A stretch of DNA of 64,000 nucleotides from an uncultured Pseudomonadales bacterium (GTDB lineage Bacteria; Pseudomonadota; Gammaproteobacteria; Pseudomonadales; Azotimanducaceae): contig OY282379.1 of the NCBI GenBank assembly GCA_958295875.1, forward strand, positions 1,240,001 through 1,304,000, given 5' to 3'. The notes below the pieces were generated by a model. That model was not told the DNA's origin. It did no database searches and worked only from the letters and a program-made list of their open reading frames with translations. The stretch's first letter is position 1, and each line of letters opens with the position of its first letter. Shown piece after piece: positions 1-8,281 of this stretch. The position numbers and the translations under genes are program-made.

Positions 1-1266
1 GGCACGCTGGACTTGGTGCGCGCTTTGGAATGGGTGCGCGACAACATCGCCGCGTTTGGCGGCGACGCCGGCAACGTCACCATCTTCGGCGAATCTGCAG
101 GCGCCACGAACGTGTTGACATTGCTCGCTTCGCCGCGCGCCGCCGGGCTGTTCCATCGCGCCATCTCCCAAAGCGGCGGCTTGCGCATCGCATCGCGCAG
201 CCACGGCGAGGCGTTCGCGGAGGGCTCGTCTGGGGGCGAGACAGCCGGCCACCGCCACAGTTCGTCCGAAATCGTGGCCACCTTCTTGGCACGAAACGGC
301 TTGGACATGACGGCGGCCCGCGAACGCGCAGGAGCGATGGACTACGCCGAGATTCGTTCGCTGCTGCGCGGCGTGGACGGGGCCGAGTTCTTGTCCCTGT
401 ACCGGGGCGAAGAGGGCTTCGCTTTCGGCATGATCGACTTCCCAAACCTCTTCGGCGACGGCGCCGTGCTGCCGGACGGAACCGCGGCGGCGACATTCGC
501 CGCGGCCGCGAACTACAACGCCGTGCCGACCATCCTCGGCACCAACCGCGACGAGGTGAAGCTCTTCATGGCCTTGAGCCCACAATGGGTTGAACGCCGC
601 TTCTGGCTGTTCCCGCGCCTGAAAGACGCAGCCGCCTATGAACGCGCCGCCCGCTACGGCTCGGACTCTTGGAAGCATCGGGGCGTGGACAGCCTAGCGC
701 GGCTTCTATCCGCGGCGCAGGGCGACGCGGTGTACGCCTACCGCTTCGATTGGGACGAACTCGGTTCGATGTTCGGCTACGACTTGGCGCAGGCGATGGG
801 CGCGGCCCACGGCTTGGAGATCGGCTTCATCTTTGGCGGCTTCGAGGGGTCGGCGGTAGCGTTCGGCAATATCTACGACGATGCCCGCGTAGCCGAGCGC
901 GATGCTCTGTCGGCCAGCATGATGTCCTACTGGGCCCAATTCGCCCACACTGGCGACCCAGGGCGCGGCCGGGACGGCGCCGAGCCCGAGTGGCAGCCTT
1001 GGCAGAGCGCACCCGACGCCGACCGCATGATCGTGTTCGACACCCCGGCAGATGGCGGCATCCGCATGTCGGCGGAAGAGACCACGCTCGCTGGCTTGAA
1101 GGCGCGGCTCTTGGCAGATGCCTCCATCACTGATCGCGGCGAGCGTTGCTTCACCTATGTGAGCCTGTTTCGCCGCAGTGCGGAATGGGACGATGCCGAA
1201 TACGCAGGGTTCGGCGGCGGCGAGGGCTGCGCCGCGTACCCGCCGGATGAGTTCCAGCTCTTTTGA
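1..1266 (+). CDS. Type B carboxylesterase, 5' end missing
   Basis: The reading frame is already open at base 1, so the start lies outside the window. The first visible residues match the conserved [15 protein letters not shown] block of the carboxylesterase/para-nitrobenzyl esterase family. This runs into the nucleophile elbow GESAGA, with Ser at visible residue 32. The acid is probably in the GTNRDE segment and the catalytic His in the [12 protein letters not shown] segment. About 420 residues are visible of a family that is usually 480-550 long, so roughly 80-130 residues are missing. The enzyme should hydrolyse carboxylic esters; its substrate cannot be read. The TTG at position 13 is a track artefact rather than a real start. 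Confidence 0.9.
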   Translation, partial: GTLDLVRALEWVRDNIAAFGGDAGNVTIFGESAGATNVLTLLASPRAAGLFHRAISQSGGLRIASRSHGEAFAEGSSGGETAGHRHSSSEIVATFLARNGLDMTAARERAGAMDYAEIRSLLRGVDGAEFLSLYRGEEGFAFGMIDFPNLFGDGAVLPDGTAAATFAAAANYNAVPTILGTNRDEVKLFMALSPQWVERRFWLFPRLKDAAAYERAARYGSDSWKHRGVDSLARLLSAAQGDAVYAYRFDWDELGSMFGYDLAQAMGAAHGLEIGFIFGGFEGSAVAFGNIYDDARVAERDALSASMMSYWAQFAHTGDPGRGRDGAEPEWQPWQSAPDADRMIVFDTPADGGIRMSAEETTLAGLKARLLADASITDRGERCFTYVSLFRRSAEWDDAEYAGFGGGEGCAAYPPDEFQLF

Positions 1267-1344
1267 GGCGGTAGGGTCGTCCTTTTGGGAAGTGGGCCGC
1301 GTTCTCAACGCGGACCGGCCGGCCGTCGCCAGCCCGGCTTGCTC

Positions 1345-1995
1345 CTAGGCTGCCGAGGACGCTGGCACCGCCGTCACGCGATAAACCCAAATCCGAAACT
1401 GCACGCCGGGTTCCCCCTTCGGCAACCCTTCGAAGGGTGCGCCGGCTTCCACCAGCGTCCAACTGCCGGCGGCTTCCAACGCTGCCTGTTTCTCTTTGAA
1501 GCCTTGCTCGGCGTACACGTCTTCCCGCAACGAGAAGACGACATGGCCACCGGGGCGCACCACGCGGGCGATCTCATCCAGCGCCGCGGCGGGGGCGTGG
1601 CCCAAGGTTAAGACGCCCACTGCCACCGCGGCGTCGTAGCGGCCATCCAGAAAGCCCAAGGGTTCACCCAAGCGCATCTCGAAGCGCTCCGCGTACACCG
1701 CCTTCTGCGCGGCGAGCGCCAGCATGTCTGGCGACATGTCCAGCGCATCGATGTGGCGGTAGCCAAGCTGGTGCAAAGCCGCACCGACCAAGCCCGTGCC
1801 GGCGCCGGCGTCCAGCACCTTCGCGTCCTTCGGCACGAAGCGCTGCACCGCGCTGGCGGCGGCCGATGGCAGCAAGTAGCCGAAGTCCCGCTCCAAGTCC
1901 TCATCGTAATCCGCCGCCCATTCCGCGTAGCGCTGCAGCAACTCGTCCGCGTCGCGGGCGGCGTAGACACGCTGCACTTTGTTCTCTTGGCCCAT
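1345..1995 (-). CDS. Class I SAM-dependent methyltransferase (WBSCR27/METTL27-like)
   Basis: This is a 216-residue protein. After an N-terminal helix segment (ADELLQRYAEWAADYDEDL) comes the SAM-binding motif I VLDAGAGTGLVGAAL, then the acidic loop ALDMSPDMLALA and the post-I strand EIARVVRPGGHVVFSLRED. The layout resembles small METTL27-type methyltransferases; the methyl acceptor is unknown. The ATG at 1995 is chosen because family similarity begins there; the frame stays open far upstream only by reading through the phosphoesterase gene. It lies 8 bp downstream of the phosphoesterase stop on the same strand, so the two are probably co-transcribed. Confidence 0.85.
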   Translation of the reverse strand: MGQENKVQRVYAARDADELLQRYAEWAADYDEDLERDFGYLLPSAAASAVQRFVPKDAKVLDAGAGTGLVGAALHQLGYRHIDALDMSPDMLALAAQKAVYAERFEMRLGEPLGFLDGRYDAAVAVGVLTLGHAPAAALDEIARVVRPGGHVVFSLREDVYAEQGFKEKQAALEAAGSWTLVEAGAPFEGLPKGEPGVQFRIWVYRVTAVPASSAA

Positions 1996-2003
1996 GTCCA
2001 CCC

Positions 2004-2600
2004 TCACCTCGCCCGCCAAGGCGGCACGGCATCCCAATCGAACGGTTCGATGCCATCGTCGTTGATGAGCCAGACGGACGCGCTGGCGTTGCCGTCTTCG
2101 AGCGTGAGGAAGCCGATGGTGCCGTGCTGCGTATCGTAGTTGTGCGGGTAGGTGGCCGAGCCAGGGTTCACACAGAGGATGCCGTCCACTTCGTTGACAA
2201 GTTCCACATGGGTGTCGCCATAGACGATCACATCCGGCGTTCGCTCCGGGAAGAAGCGCTCCACCCAACGCGCCACGGTGAAATCCGGCGGGCGCTCCTC
2301 GCGGGCGGGAACGTAGTGTGTCAAGCCGATTTGCAGCCCTTCCATGGGCAGCGTCCACGCGTAGCGAACCCGCGGGTCTTCCGGCTGCACGGCGCGCCCG
2401 CCGGAGCCATCCTCGCCGTTGCCGCGCGCGGCATACACCGGCGCCACCTCTTGCAACGTGTCCAGCACCCAGAGTTCGTGGATGTCGCCAGCGTGGAAGA
2501 TGTAATCCACCCCTTGGAAGGCGTCGTACACCTGCGGCCACAGTTCGTCGCGTGCCTCTGGAATGTGCGTATCCGCAATGAGGCCGATCGTTAATGTCAC
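2004..2600 (-). CDS. Metallophosphoesterase, YfcE/MJ0936 type
   Basis: This 198-residue protein opens with the metal-binding motif GLIADTHIPEA. It is followed by DYIFHAGDIHE, the AARGNGED block, and a late YGDTHVELV plus NPGSATYPH, which are the dinuclear metal ligands of the YfcE-type phosphodiesterase family. It should hydrolyse phosphodiester or phosphomonoester bonds; the physiological substrate is unknown. The GTG at 2600 is chosen because the family fold begins three residues later; the 63 residues that could be read upstream are low-complexity and overlap the intergenic region. It heads a two-gene minus-strand unit with the methyltransferase. Confidence 0.85.
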   Translation of the reverse strand: MTLTIGLIADTHIPEARDELWPQVYDAFQGVDYIFHAGDIHELWVLDTLQEVAPVYAARGNGEDGSGGRAVQPEDPRVRYAWTLPMEGLQIGLTHYVPAREERPPDFTVARWVERFFPERTPDVIVYGDTHVELVNEVDGILCVNPGSATYPHNYDTQHGTIGFLTLEDGNASASVWLINDDGIEPFDWDAVPPWRAR

Positions 2601-2796
2601 GGGCAAAACCGGGGCGAAACGGGCTACCCTACGCGAGGGATGCGGAAACGACAAGCGCGGTGCCTTGGCGGCATCCCGGCTTGCGACGGCATTGACCACC
2701 CGTTGTTCCTCGGCGCGAACAAGCGGATGTTGTTTGGTGCCGCGGAGGCGTCCCCCCTTGTTCCCGCGTTGATCGCAAGCAGGAGGCACTCAAGAT

Positions 2797-3465
2797 ATGG
2801 AACTCCGCGATGTCATGCGCACTACGTTTGCGGCGCGCGAGTTCACCGACGAACCGGTGGGCGACGATGTGTTGCAGCGGGTGCTGGACAACGCCCGCTT
2901 CGCGCCGAGCGGCGGCAACCGGCAGGGCTGGCATGTGATCGTAGTGCGCGACGCGGGCAAGCGCGACGCGCTGCGCCCGCTCATCGAGCCCCCCTTCCGG
3001 CGCTACCTCGCCGAAATGCAAGCTGGCGCCAATCCGTGGAACACCGTGGCGCCAGCCGAACTCGCCCAAGCGGACATTGACGCGGTGACCGTGCCGAGCG
3101 AGTTCATCGCGCGCTTGGTACACGCGCCGGTGGTGTTGCTCGTCACCGTGGACCTTTCGGTGGTGGCATCCATGGACCGACATCTGCCGCGCATCGGCGT
3201 CATCTCCGGCGCCTCCATCTATCCGTTCGTGTGGAACATCCTGCTCGCCGCCCGCGACGAAGGGCTCGGCGGCACACTCACCACGTTCGTCGCCGCCAAA
3301 GAACCGGAAGTGAAGGCCCTGTTCGGCATCCCGCCGCACCACGCCGTGGCCGCCATGCTCCCCATCGGCCACCCGGTGAAACAGCTCACGCGGCTGCGAC
3401 GCAAGCCGGTATCGGCGTTTACGACGGTGGATGGGTTCGAGGGAGAGGTGTTCGGGGCGGATTGA
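2797..3465 (+). CDS. Nitroreductase family protein
   Basis: This is a 222-residue FMN-dependent nitroreductase-fold protein. The N-terminus (MRTTFAAREFTDEPV), the FAPSGGNRQGWHVIVVRD block and the late GIPPHHAVAAMLPIGHP segment are typical. The protein probably reduces nitroaromatics, quinones or enones with NAD(P)H, or acts as a dehydrogenase; members cannot be separated by sequence alone. The ATG at 2797 follows an AGGAGG-like site about 12 bases upstream. It diverges from the phosphoesterase, with about 200 bp between them that contain no gene I can support. Confidence 0.85.
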   Translation: MELRDVMRTTFAAREFTDEPVGDDVLQRVLDNARFAPSGGNRQGWHVIVVRDAGKRDALRPLIEPPFRRYLAEMQAGANPWNTVAPAELAQADIDAVTVPSEFIARLVHAPVVLLVTVDLSVVASMDRHLPRIGVISGASIYPFVWNILLAARDEGLGGTLTTFVAAKEPEVKALFGIPPHHAVAAMLPIGHPVKQLTRLRRKPVSAFTTVDGFEGEVFGAD

Positions 3466-3502
3466 GTCGCTGGAGGGTAGGGGGGCTTGGTAGGCTATTG
3501 TG

Positions 3503-4201
3503 ATGAGAATCCAAGACTCAGACGGCCACCCGCTCAAGACGTTGGATGACTGGGAAGCCATTCACGACGAAGGAAAATGGAAGCGCGGGCGCAGCGCGTA
3601 CGAGGTGGCGAACTTCATCGTCAACCGAAACGGTGCGGCCAAGCTGGCCCGGCGAGTCTCGCAGGTGCTCGGCGACAGGGTGCAGTTCGAGCAGATCACG
3701 CCTGAATGTGAAGTGAGATTCGACAAGCATCGTGGCAAGGGCAGAGTCCATGATCTTGGGATTCGCGGCCAAACCCGGAGCGGCGACAGCTTATTCGTCG
3801 GCGTGGAAGCGAAGGTGGACGAGCTGTTCGGCGCAACCGTCGCAGAGGAGTGGCAAGAGCGAACAGTCGGAAAAGAAAACCGCATACTCGAACTGTGCAA
3901 CCGATTCCAGGATGGCCCTGGAATCCGCCCAACAGACCCAATTCGCTACCAGCTAATGCATGGCACGGCTGGAACCGTTGCAGCGGACGCCGATGTTTCG
4001 GTGTTCTATGTAGCTGTCTTCGTAACGGACGCCTACGATCCAACGAAAGGCAAAGACAACCACAACGACTACATGAAGTTCATTCGCCGCGCCGGCGGAA
4101 TCGCAACTGCCCACAACGTCAGTGGCGCAACGTGCCACACGTTAAGACTTAGTGGGAAGCGGCTAACCGCCATCTACGAGTACATCCGCGAAGGGGACTA
4201 G
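3503..4201 (+). CDS. PD-(D/E)XK nuclease-like protein of an R-M module
   Basis: This is a 232-residue protein of uncertain family. Residues 66-105 look like a PD-(D/E)XK core: an acidic strand (TPECEVRFD), then HDLGIRG with Asp84, then FVGVEAK with Glu102 and Lys104, giving D-x17-ExK. It has no helicase motifs and no transmembrane segment. The start could be the GTG at 3500 or the adjacent ATG at 3503; ATG is preferred. About 180 bp downstream lies an HsdM-type methylase and then an HsdS-like gene, and there is no HsdR in the window, so this protein may be the cleaving subunit. The nuclease role is inferred from the motif and the neighbours. Its last 24 residues have a near-copy encoded at 7053-7124. 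Confidence 0.6.
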   Translation: MRIQDSDGHPLKTLDDWEAIHDEGKWKRGRSAYEVANFIVNRNGAAKLARRVSQVLGDRVQFEQITPECEVRFDKHRGKGRVHDLGIRGQTRSGDSLFVGVEAKVDELFGATVAEEWQERTVGKENRILELCNRFQDGPGIRPTDPIRYQLMHGTAGTVAADADVSVFYVAVFVTDAYDPTKGKDNHNDYMKFIRRAGGIATAHNVSGATCHTLRLSGKRLTAIYEYIREGD

Positions 4202-4381
4202 GGGGCGACGCTTCCGGCACCCTCGTTTAGCGGCCTATGGTATGGCCCACAGTGATGGCCATGTTCCCTTTGAGGCATACGTCGCGCCGTGCTCCTGTCA
4301 GCCATCCTTCCGGCTTCCATCCAGGAAGCGCGTGACGATGGGCTTTGACAGCCCGCTCGCACAGACCACAAACTCCCCCGC

Positions 4382-5680
4382 ATGGCGAAGAGACATCAAA
4401 CCCGCGCAGGCGATTGGGAGAGCATCGTCGGGCGGCTGCAAGAGCTCGTGCTTGCCAACTCCGGCGAGGACGAGTTCCAAGAGATATTCAAGATACTCGT
4501 CGCCAAGTTGTACGCTGAAAAGTTCGCTTCGCGTGGGCCACGCTTCGGCGTTCGGGAGTCCGCCGCGGCCACCGCGAACGTCGTACACGACTTGCTGGCG
4601 AAGGCGACGGCGCAGTGGCCCAGCATCATCGACGGCGACGCGCGCTCGCGGCTGGCGGACGACCACTTGGCCATCTGCGTACAGGCCATCGCCGGCCACT
4701 CGATCTGCGACACGAACTTTGAGGTGCTGGACGGCTTCTTCGAGTTTCTCGTGAGCCGCGTGGCAAAGGGCGCGAAGGGCCAGTACTTCACGCCGCGGCA
4801 GGTCATCGAGTGTTGCGTGCGCATCGTCAACCCGACGCCGGATGAAACCGTGCTGGATCCAGCGTGTGGTTCCGGTGGATTCCTGTTGCACGTTGCGAAC
4901 CACAACGCGAGGCGCTTGAACACATCAGCGCAGCGATATTGCGCGTCCAAGTTATGGGGCTGCGACTTCGACAAGCGCGCCATACAGGTGGCGAAGGCGC
5001 TGATGCTTGTGGCTGGCAACGACCGCGCAAATCTTCATCAACTCAACAGCCTGGCGGTGGCAAACGCCAACGATCTTGTGGACATCGCGGCCAACGGCAC
5101 CCCCAAGCTGACCATCGAAGACTTGATGCGTTCCAAAACTCGCAGATTCCGTGGATTCGACGTGATTCTCACCAATCCGCCTTTCGCGGGCGAGATTCGC
5201 GAACCCGCGCTGCTGAACTGCTACGACATGGCGAAGCGCAACCGTCGCATGGAGCGCGACGTGCTCTTTCTGGAACGCTGCGTACGGCTGCTCAAGCCCG
5301 GCGGGCGCTTGGGCATCGTGTTGCCCCACAACAAGTTCGGCGGCGCCAGTTGGGCGTACCTGCGAGAGTGGCTAGTGCGCCAGATGCGGGTGGTGGCAGT
5401 GCTCGGCCTAGACCGCAGCGCGTTCCTGCCACACACGCACCAGAAGGCGAGCGTGTTGTTCGGCGTGAAGCGCGACAAGCCTGTGCGCCAGCCGACGCGG
5501 GAGCCGGTGCTGTTCGTGCTCAGCGAGGCGTCTGGCAAGGATTCCACCGGCAAGGTTCGCGACAGGCCCGGCGCATTGCCAGACCATCCGGCATGGGTTC
5601 GCGCCGATCATGATTTCGAAGGCGTCGTCGATCGGGTTGCAGAGTTCACGCATACGCACAGCGTCGGATGGAGTGCTTAA
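4382..5680 (+). CDS. Type I-like N6-adenine DNA methyltransferase (HsdM)
   Basis: This 432-residue protein transfers a methyl group from SAM to N6 of adenine in DNA. An N-terminal helical region (residues 1-130) precedes GQYFTPRQVIECCVRI, the usual entry to the catalytic domain. Then come motif I DPACGSGGF (159-167) and motif IV NPPF (265-268). HsdM proteins are often near 500 residues, so this one is somewhat short. The stop codon is followed with no gap by the GTG of the HsdS-like gene, so the two are translationally coupled. Target recognition should come from that neighbour. No HsdR is present nearby. Confidence 0.88.
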   Translation: MAKRHQTRAGDWESIVGRLQELVLANSGEDEFQEIFKILVAKLYAEKFASRGPRFGVRESAAATANVVHDLLAKATAQWPSIIDGDARSRLADDHLAICVQAIAGHSICDTNFEVLDGFFEFLVSRVAKGAKGQYFTPRQVIECCVRIVNPTPDETVLDPACGSGGFLLHVANHNARRLNTSAQRYCASKLWGCDFDKRAIQVAKALMLVAGNDRANLHQLNSLAVANANDLVDIAANGTPKLTIEDLMRSKTRRFRGFDVILTNPPFAGEIREPALLNCYDMAKRNRRMERDVLFLERCVRLLKPGGRLGIVLPHNKFGGASWAYLREWLVRQMRVVAVLGLDRSAFLPHTHQKASVLFGVKRDKPVRQPTREPVLFVLSEASGKDSTGKVRDRPGALPDHPAWVRADHDFEGVVDRVAEFTHTHSVGWSA

Positions 5681-6385
5681 GTGGCCATCGCAGCGATTGT
5701 GGACATCGCCCGGCTGGACGACGGTTGGATTCTCGCCCCCGAACGCTACGACCCGCGTCGTCGCCCCGCCGAGAACGTTGGCCCGTGCGTCGGCGATTTC
5801 GTTCATGTCCGACGCGACACAGTCACCGCCAAGGCCGACCCAGAGCGGAAGTTCCTCGTTCTCGATACGGGCGATGCCAAGGACGGCATCATCGCGGTGA
5901 GCAAGCCACCTGTTGCCGGTTCTCAAATCCGCAGCGCGAAGAAGCGCATCCGCCCACGCCAAGTAATCGTTTCACGCCTTCGCCCGTATCTGCGCCAAGT
6001 AGCGTGGGTAGACCCCGGCCTGTTGGCCGACCCGGCGCTTTCGGCCGGCGAGCGCGACGGAGCTTCTAGCGAGACGGAGCCGGCTGTCGAGCTGACGTGT
6101 AGCACAGAGTTCTTCGTACTCGAATCCATAGACGGTGCCAGCATCGCGTTTCTGGTGCCGTTTCTACTGAGCACACCCGCCCAAGCGGTTCTATCCGCGG
6201 CACAGGAAGGCGGCCATCACCCCCGATTCAACGAGCGAACCTTGATGACCCTCTCCATCCCGACGTCGTTGGCCGAGCAGGCGCAGGAACTCTCCGCCCG
6301 GGTTGAGCAGGCCGTGATGCAAGCACGCGAAGCGTATGCGGCCCTTCGAGGCGCGGTGATGACGGCAGACAGCCTGCAACGCTGA
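5681..6385 (+). CDS. Half-size type I specificity (HsdS-like) protein
   Basis: This 234-residue protein starts with GTG directly after the methylase stop. It resembles one half of an HsdS: a single target-recognition domain containing RPRQVIVSRLRPYLRQVAWV, a segment ending in STEFFVLES, then a C-terminal helix (SLAEQAQELSARVEQAVMQA) of the kind that joins recognition domains. Full HsdS proteins carry two recognition domains and are about 400 residues, so this one would have to dimerise, giving a palindromic site. That is inference from the half-subunit architecture. It is the third gene of the PD-(D/E)XK/HsdM/HsdS set. Confidence 0.75.
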   Translation: MAIAAIVDIARLDDGWILAPERYDPRRRPAENVGPCVGDFVHVRRDTVTAKADPERKFLVLDTGDAKDGIIAVSKPPVAGSQIRSAKKRIRPRQVIVSRLRPYLRQVAWVDPGLLADPALSAGERDGASSETEPAVELTCSTEFFVLESIDGASIAFLVPFLLSTPAQAVLSAAQEGGHHPRFNERTLMTLSIPTSLAEQAQELSARVEQAVMQAREAYAALRGAVMTADSLQR

Positions 6386-6487
6386 CACGAGACCGCACGC
6401 CGTTGAAGGGTGGGTTCACACGCCCGCCTCGACTTTTTCGTCGTGTCGGCCGCCCTCGTGTACAGAGTCACGCATGAATGCAGGAAC

Positions 6488-7024
6488 CTAATGTAAGTGG
6501 CCAAGCACTCGCTGCGCTACATCCTTTAGATCTGCCCCAAAATCCTTTAGATCTGCCCCAAAGCTCAAAATAGCTACTGCAAAAAGACCGAAGCATATCC
6601 ATTTATTGGTTTTTGCAGAAAAGACTCCTAATATTCCGCACAATATGCGACGATCCAGAAGGTCTCTCCCTCGTGCCGTAATCTTGACATAGTATGTCAT
6701 AGCAAAGACGTCACCATATTCTACTGTATGATCTGCCGTCTCATGTGGATAGCAACGTGCGGCAGGAACTCTTTGATGTGAAGACGTTGTCACAAACCCA
6801 AGTGATTCAAGTTTACTGCGAACGTGCTCCGTAATATACGGCAAACAATTTGATTGAACTTCTAATCCTCGGAGTTGGTCTTCGGTTAGGTATTTTTTCG
6901 TTTTGTTGCCCACAGCGCAAAGTACAGAGCCGTCATGGGGATCGCCTAGGGGCGGTTTGGTTTGGGCTAAAACTGCTAGCGCGGAAATGTGCTCGCGCCC
7001 AATCTCATCTGCCAATTCAATCAT
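6488..7024 (-). CDS. Winged-helix-like protein with one C-terminal membrane segment
   Basis: I do not recognise a named family for this 178-residue protein. Residues about 70-130 look like a winged helix: a helix HVRSKLESLGFV, then YYVKITARGRDLLD as the wing and closing helix. Near the C-terminus is one hydrophobic segment (ICFGLFAVAILSFG). The tail contains FGADLKD twice, encoded by a perfect 21-bp tandem duplication. The ATG at 7024 is chosen over ATGs at 7060 and 7087 because AAGGAG lies about 7 bases upstream. The gene is clearly richer in A+T than everything around it and lies between two R-M modules, both of which suggest recent transfer. Confidence 0.6.
   Translation of the reverse strand: MIELADEIGREHISALAVLAQTKPPLGDPHDGSVLCAVGNKTKKYLTEDQLRGLEVQSNCLPYITEHVRSKLESLGFVTTSSHQRVPAARCYPHETADHTVEYGDVFAMTYYVKITARGRDLLDRRILCGILGVFSAKTNKWICFGLFAVAILSFGADLKDFGADLKDVAQRVLGHLH
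6521..6562. repeat. Perfect 21-bp tandem duplication
   Basis: Two identical 21-bp units lie back to back at 6521-6541 and 6542-6562, inside the 3' end of the minus-strand gene 6488-7024. Each unit adds seven in-frame residues (FGADLKD). The absence of any mismatch points to a recent duplication or an expandable tract. Confidence 0.95.
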
Positions 7025-7039
7025 TTCCCTCTCCTTGTA

Positions 7040-7124
7040 TTTCAATGTAAAAGCAACCATGTCCCACACGCTATACCTAGCGGGCAACCAGCTGACCGCA
7101 AGATACGACTACATCCACGACTGA
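7040..7124 (+). pseudogene. 3' stub of a second PD-(D/E)XK-like gene
   Basis: Read on the plus strand, 7053-7124 encodes NVKATMSHTLYLAGNQLTAR followed by YDYIHD and a stop. This lines up without gaps against the last residues of the protein at 3503-4201 (NVSGATCHTLRLSGKRLTAI, then YEYIREGD). Upstream the match disappears and the DNA becomes the start of the minus-strand gene ending at 7024. The simplest reading is that a paralogous gene once stood here and all but its 3' end was replaced when the AT-richer gene arrived. Confidence 0.6.
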
Positions 7125-7144
7125 AACTCCCTTAGGGTCGGCGG

Positions 7145-7339
7145 TCACGCAGGCTCCCGCTCATGCGACGGAACTTCCAGCCGTGCCATGCATTCGCGCA
7201 GTTCGCGAGATTCCTTACACAGATCGCCAACATCCTTGCGGACGACCGCAAATTCCCAACGTGCTGCGGACAGCGCAGCCACGATCAGCCTACCATCGTC
7301 GCCAGAAACGGCAAGCACCCCTGTCAACTCCATGCTCAT
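7145..7339 (-). CDS. Small hypothetical protein, 64 aa
   Basis: This short frame has a natural composition and a possible ATG at 7339, or an in-frame ATG two codons later. It encodes a hydrophobic strand (LTGVLAVSGDDGRLIVAALS) followed by a helical, charged stretch with two cysteines. I recognise no family. It lies just upstream of nothing on its own strand, between the R-M partner gene and the paralog stub. Competing plus-strand frames over the same bases look like shadows. A non-coding explanation is possible. Confidence 0.4.
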   Translation of the reverse strand: MSMELTGVLAVSGDDGRLIVAALSAARWEFAVVRKDVGDLCKESRELRECMARLEVPSHEREPA

Positions 7340-7408
7340 GCCACCAGCATACCCCTTGCTTGGATTCCGCGGCGGCGTCTCCCTACGACGTTAGGCAGCG
7401 GGCGAGCT

Positions 7409-8281
7409 TCAAGCGTCTGTGCGAGGCGTGTAGTCCAGCGGCGGGAGCGTGTCCAAGAGAAGAGCAGGCGAGTTGGCCGCCCAAACAGCGCGACGGGTGC
7501 GTGACTCAAGTTGTGGCGCGCCAACAACGTAGCGCTCGTCATAGCGTCGATAGAGCGTATCGAAAAAACTGGCAACGTTGATCCGGCTATCAGCGGGCGG
7601 GAACGCTTCTACTAGTTCGCCGGCACGGCCATCCCGCGTGTCGATCAACGCCATGCCGACCGCCTCATAGCGACTCATGTCGTTGCGTACACCGAGGCGC
7701 CCCGTCATTTCCGTCAACGCCGCATGAAAGCGAACGAGCGCTGCGACCGGCTGCCCCGAAGCCGTGAGTGCAATGTCGGTTGGGGCAACGTCTTCACCCG
7801 CCCAATTGGCCCTTGCGACGAACAAGTAGCCGAACACCAACATCGGGTAGCCGATGTGGATGTTGGTGGATTCGCCAATCGTCTCCTCTAAGCGATTGGT
7901 AAGATTCCTGAACGCGCCGGTCATGCCCTTGCAGGAGATGGCAAGAACCGGGCCGATCCCGTCTTTCGTCACCACGACGTCGACGTTCTTCGTCTTGAGT
8001 CCGCCGAGTATCGTGGCCTCGGCGTTCGTGGCCCGGTCTGGGGCATACACCAAATGGTTCGTTCCGCGCTTGCGGATGACTTGCAGCGGCGGACGCGGAC
8101 AAAGTTCGTCCGGCGCGAATCCTCCCTCCAACACGAGCCGTGCCGTCACATAATCGTGCAAGGGTTTGATGTGTTGTTGGCTTTGCGTCGAGCCTTGGAA
8201 GGTGGCGAAGTGCTGAAACGCCGCTGCTCGGCTCAACAACTGTGCGGCCCGGCTGTCGCCATCCGGCGCTCTAGTCGTCAT
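7409..8281 (-). CDS. Putative restriction endonuclease partner of the adenine methylase
   Basis: This is a 290-residue protein. Residues 96-131 have a nuclease-like core: Asp101 in TKNVDVVV, a turn, then VLAISCKGMTGAFRNL with Lys118. The usual Glu of the ExK motif is Ser116 here, so this is a variant PD-(D/E)XK site. The following stretch (LEETIGESTNIHIGYPMLV) is well ordered. Its start overlaps the methylase stop by 11 bp on the same strand, the classic arrangement of a type II R-M pair. Cleavage is inferred from context and motif; the target sequence is unknown. An accessory DNA-binding role cannot be excluded. Confidence 0.65.
   Translation of the reverse strand: MTTRAPDGDSRAAQLLSRAAAFQHFATFQGSTQSQQHIKPLHDYVTARLVLEGGFAPDELCPRPPLQVIRKRGTNHLVYAPDRATNAEATILGGLKTKNVDVVVTKDGIGPVLAISCKGMTGAFRNLTNRLEETIGESTNIHIGYPMLVFGYLFVARANWAGEDVAPTDIALTASGQPVAALVRFHAALTEMTGRLGVRNDMSRYEAVGMALIDTRDGRAGELVEAFPPADSRINVASFFDTLYRRYDERYVVGAPQLESRTRRAVWAANSPALLLDTLPPLDYTPRTDA

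Noticed and set aside
1345..2541. A 398-residue fusion of two domains
   Set aside because: The first 182 residues are the wrong frame of the phosphoesterase gene; the true methyltransferase begins at 1995.
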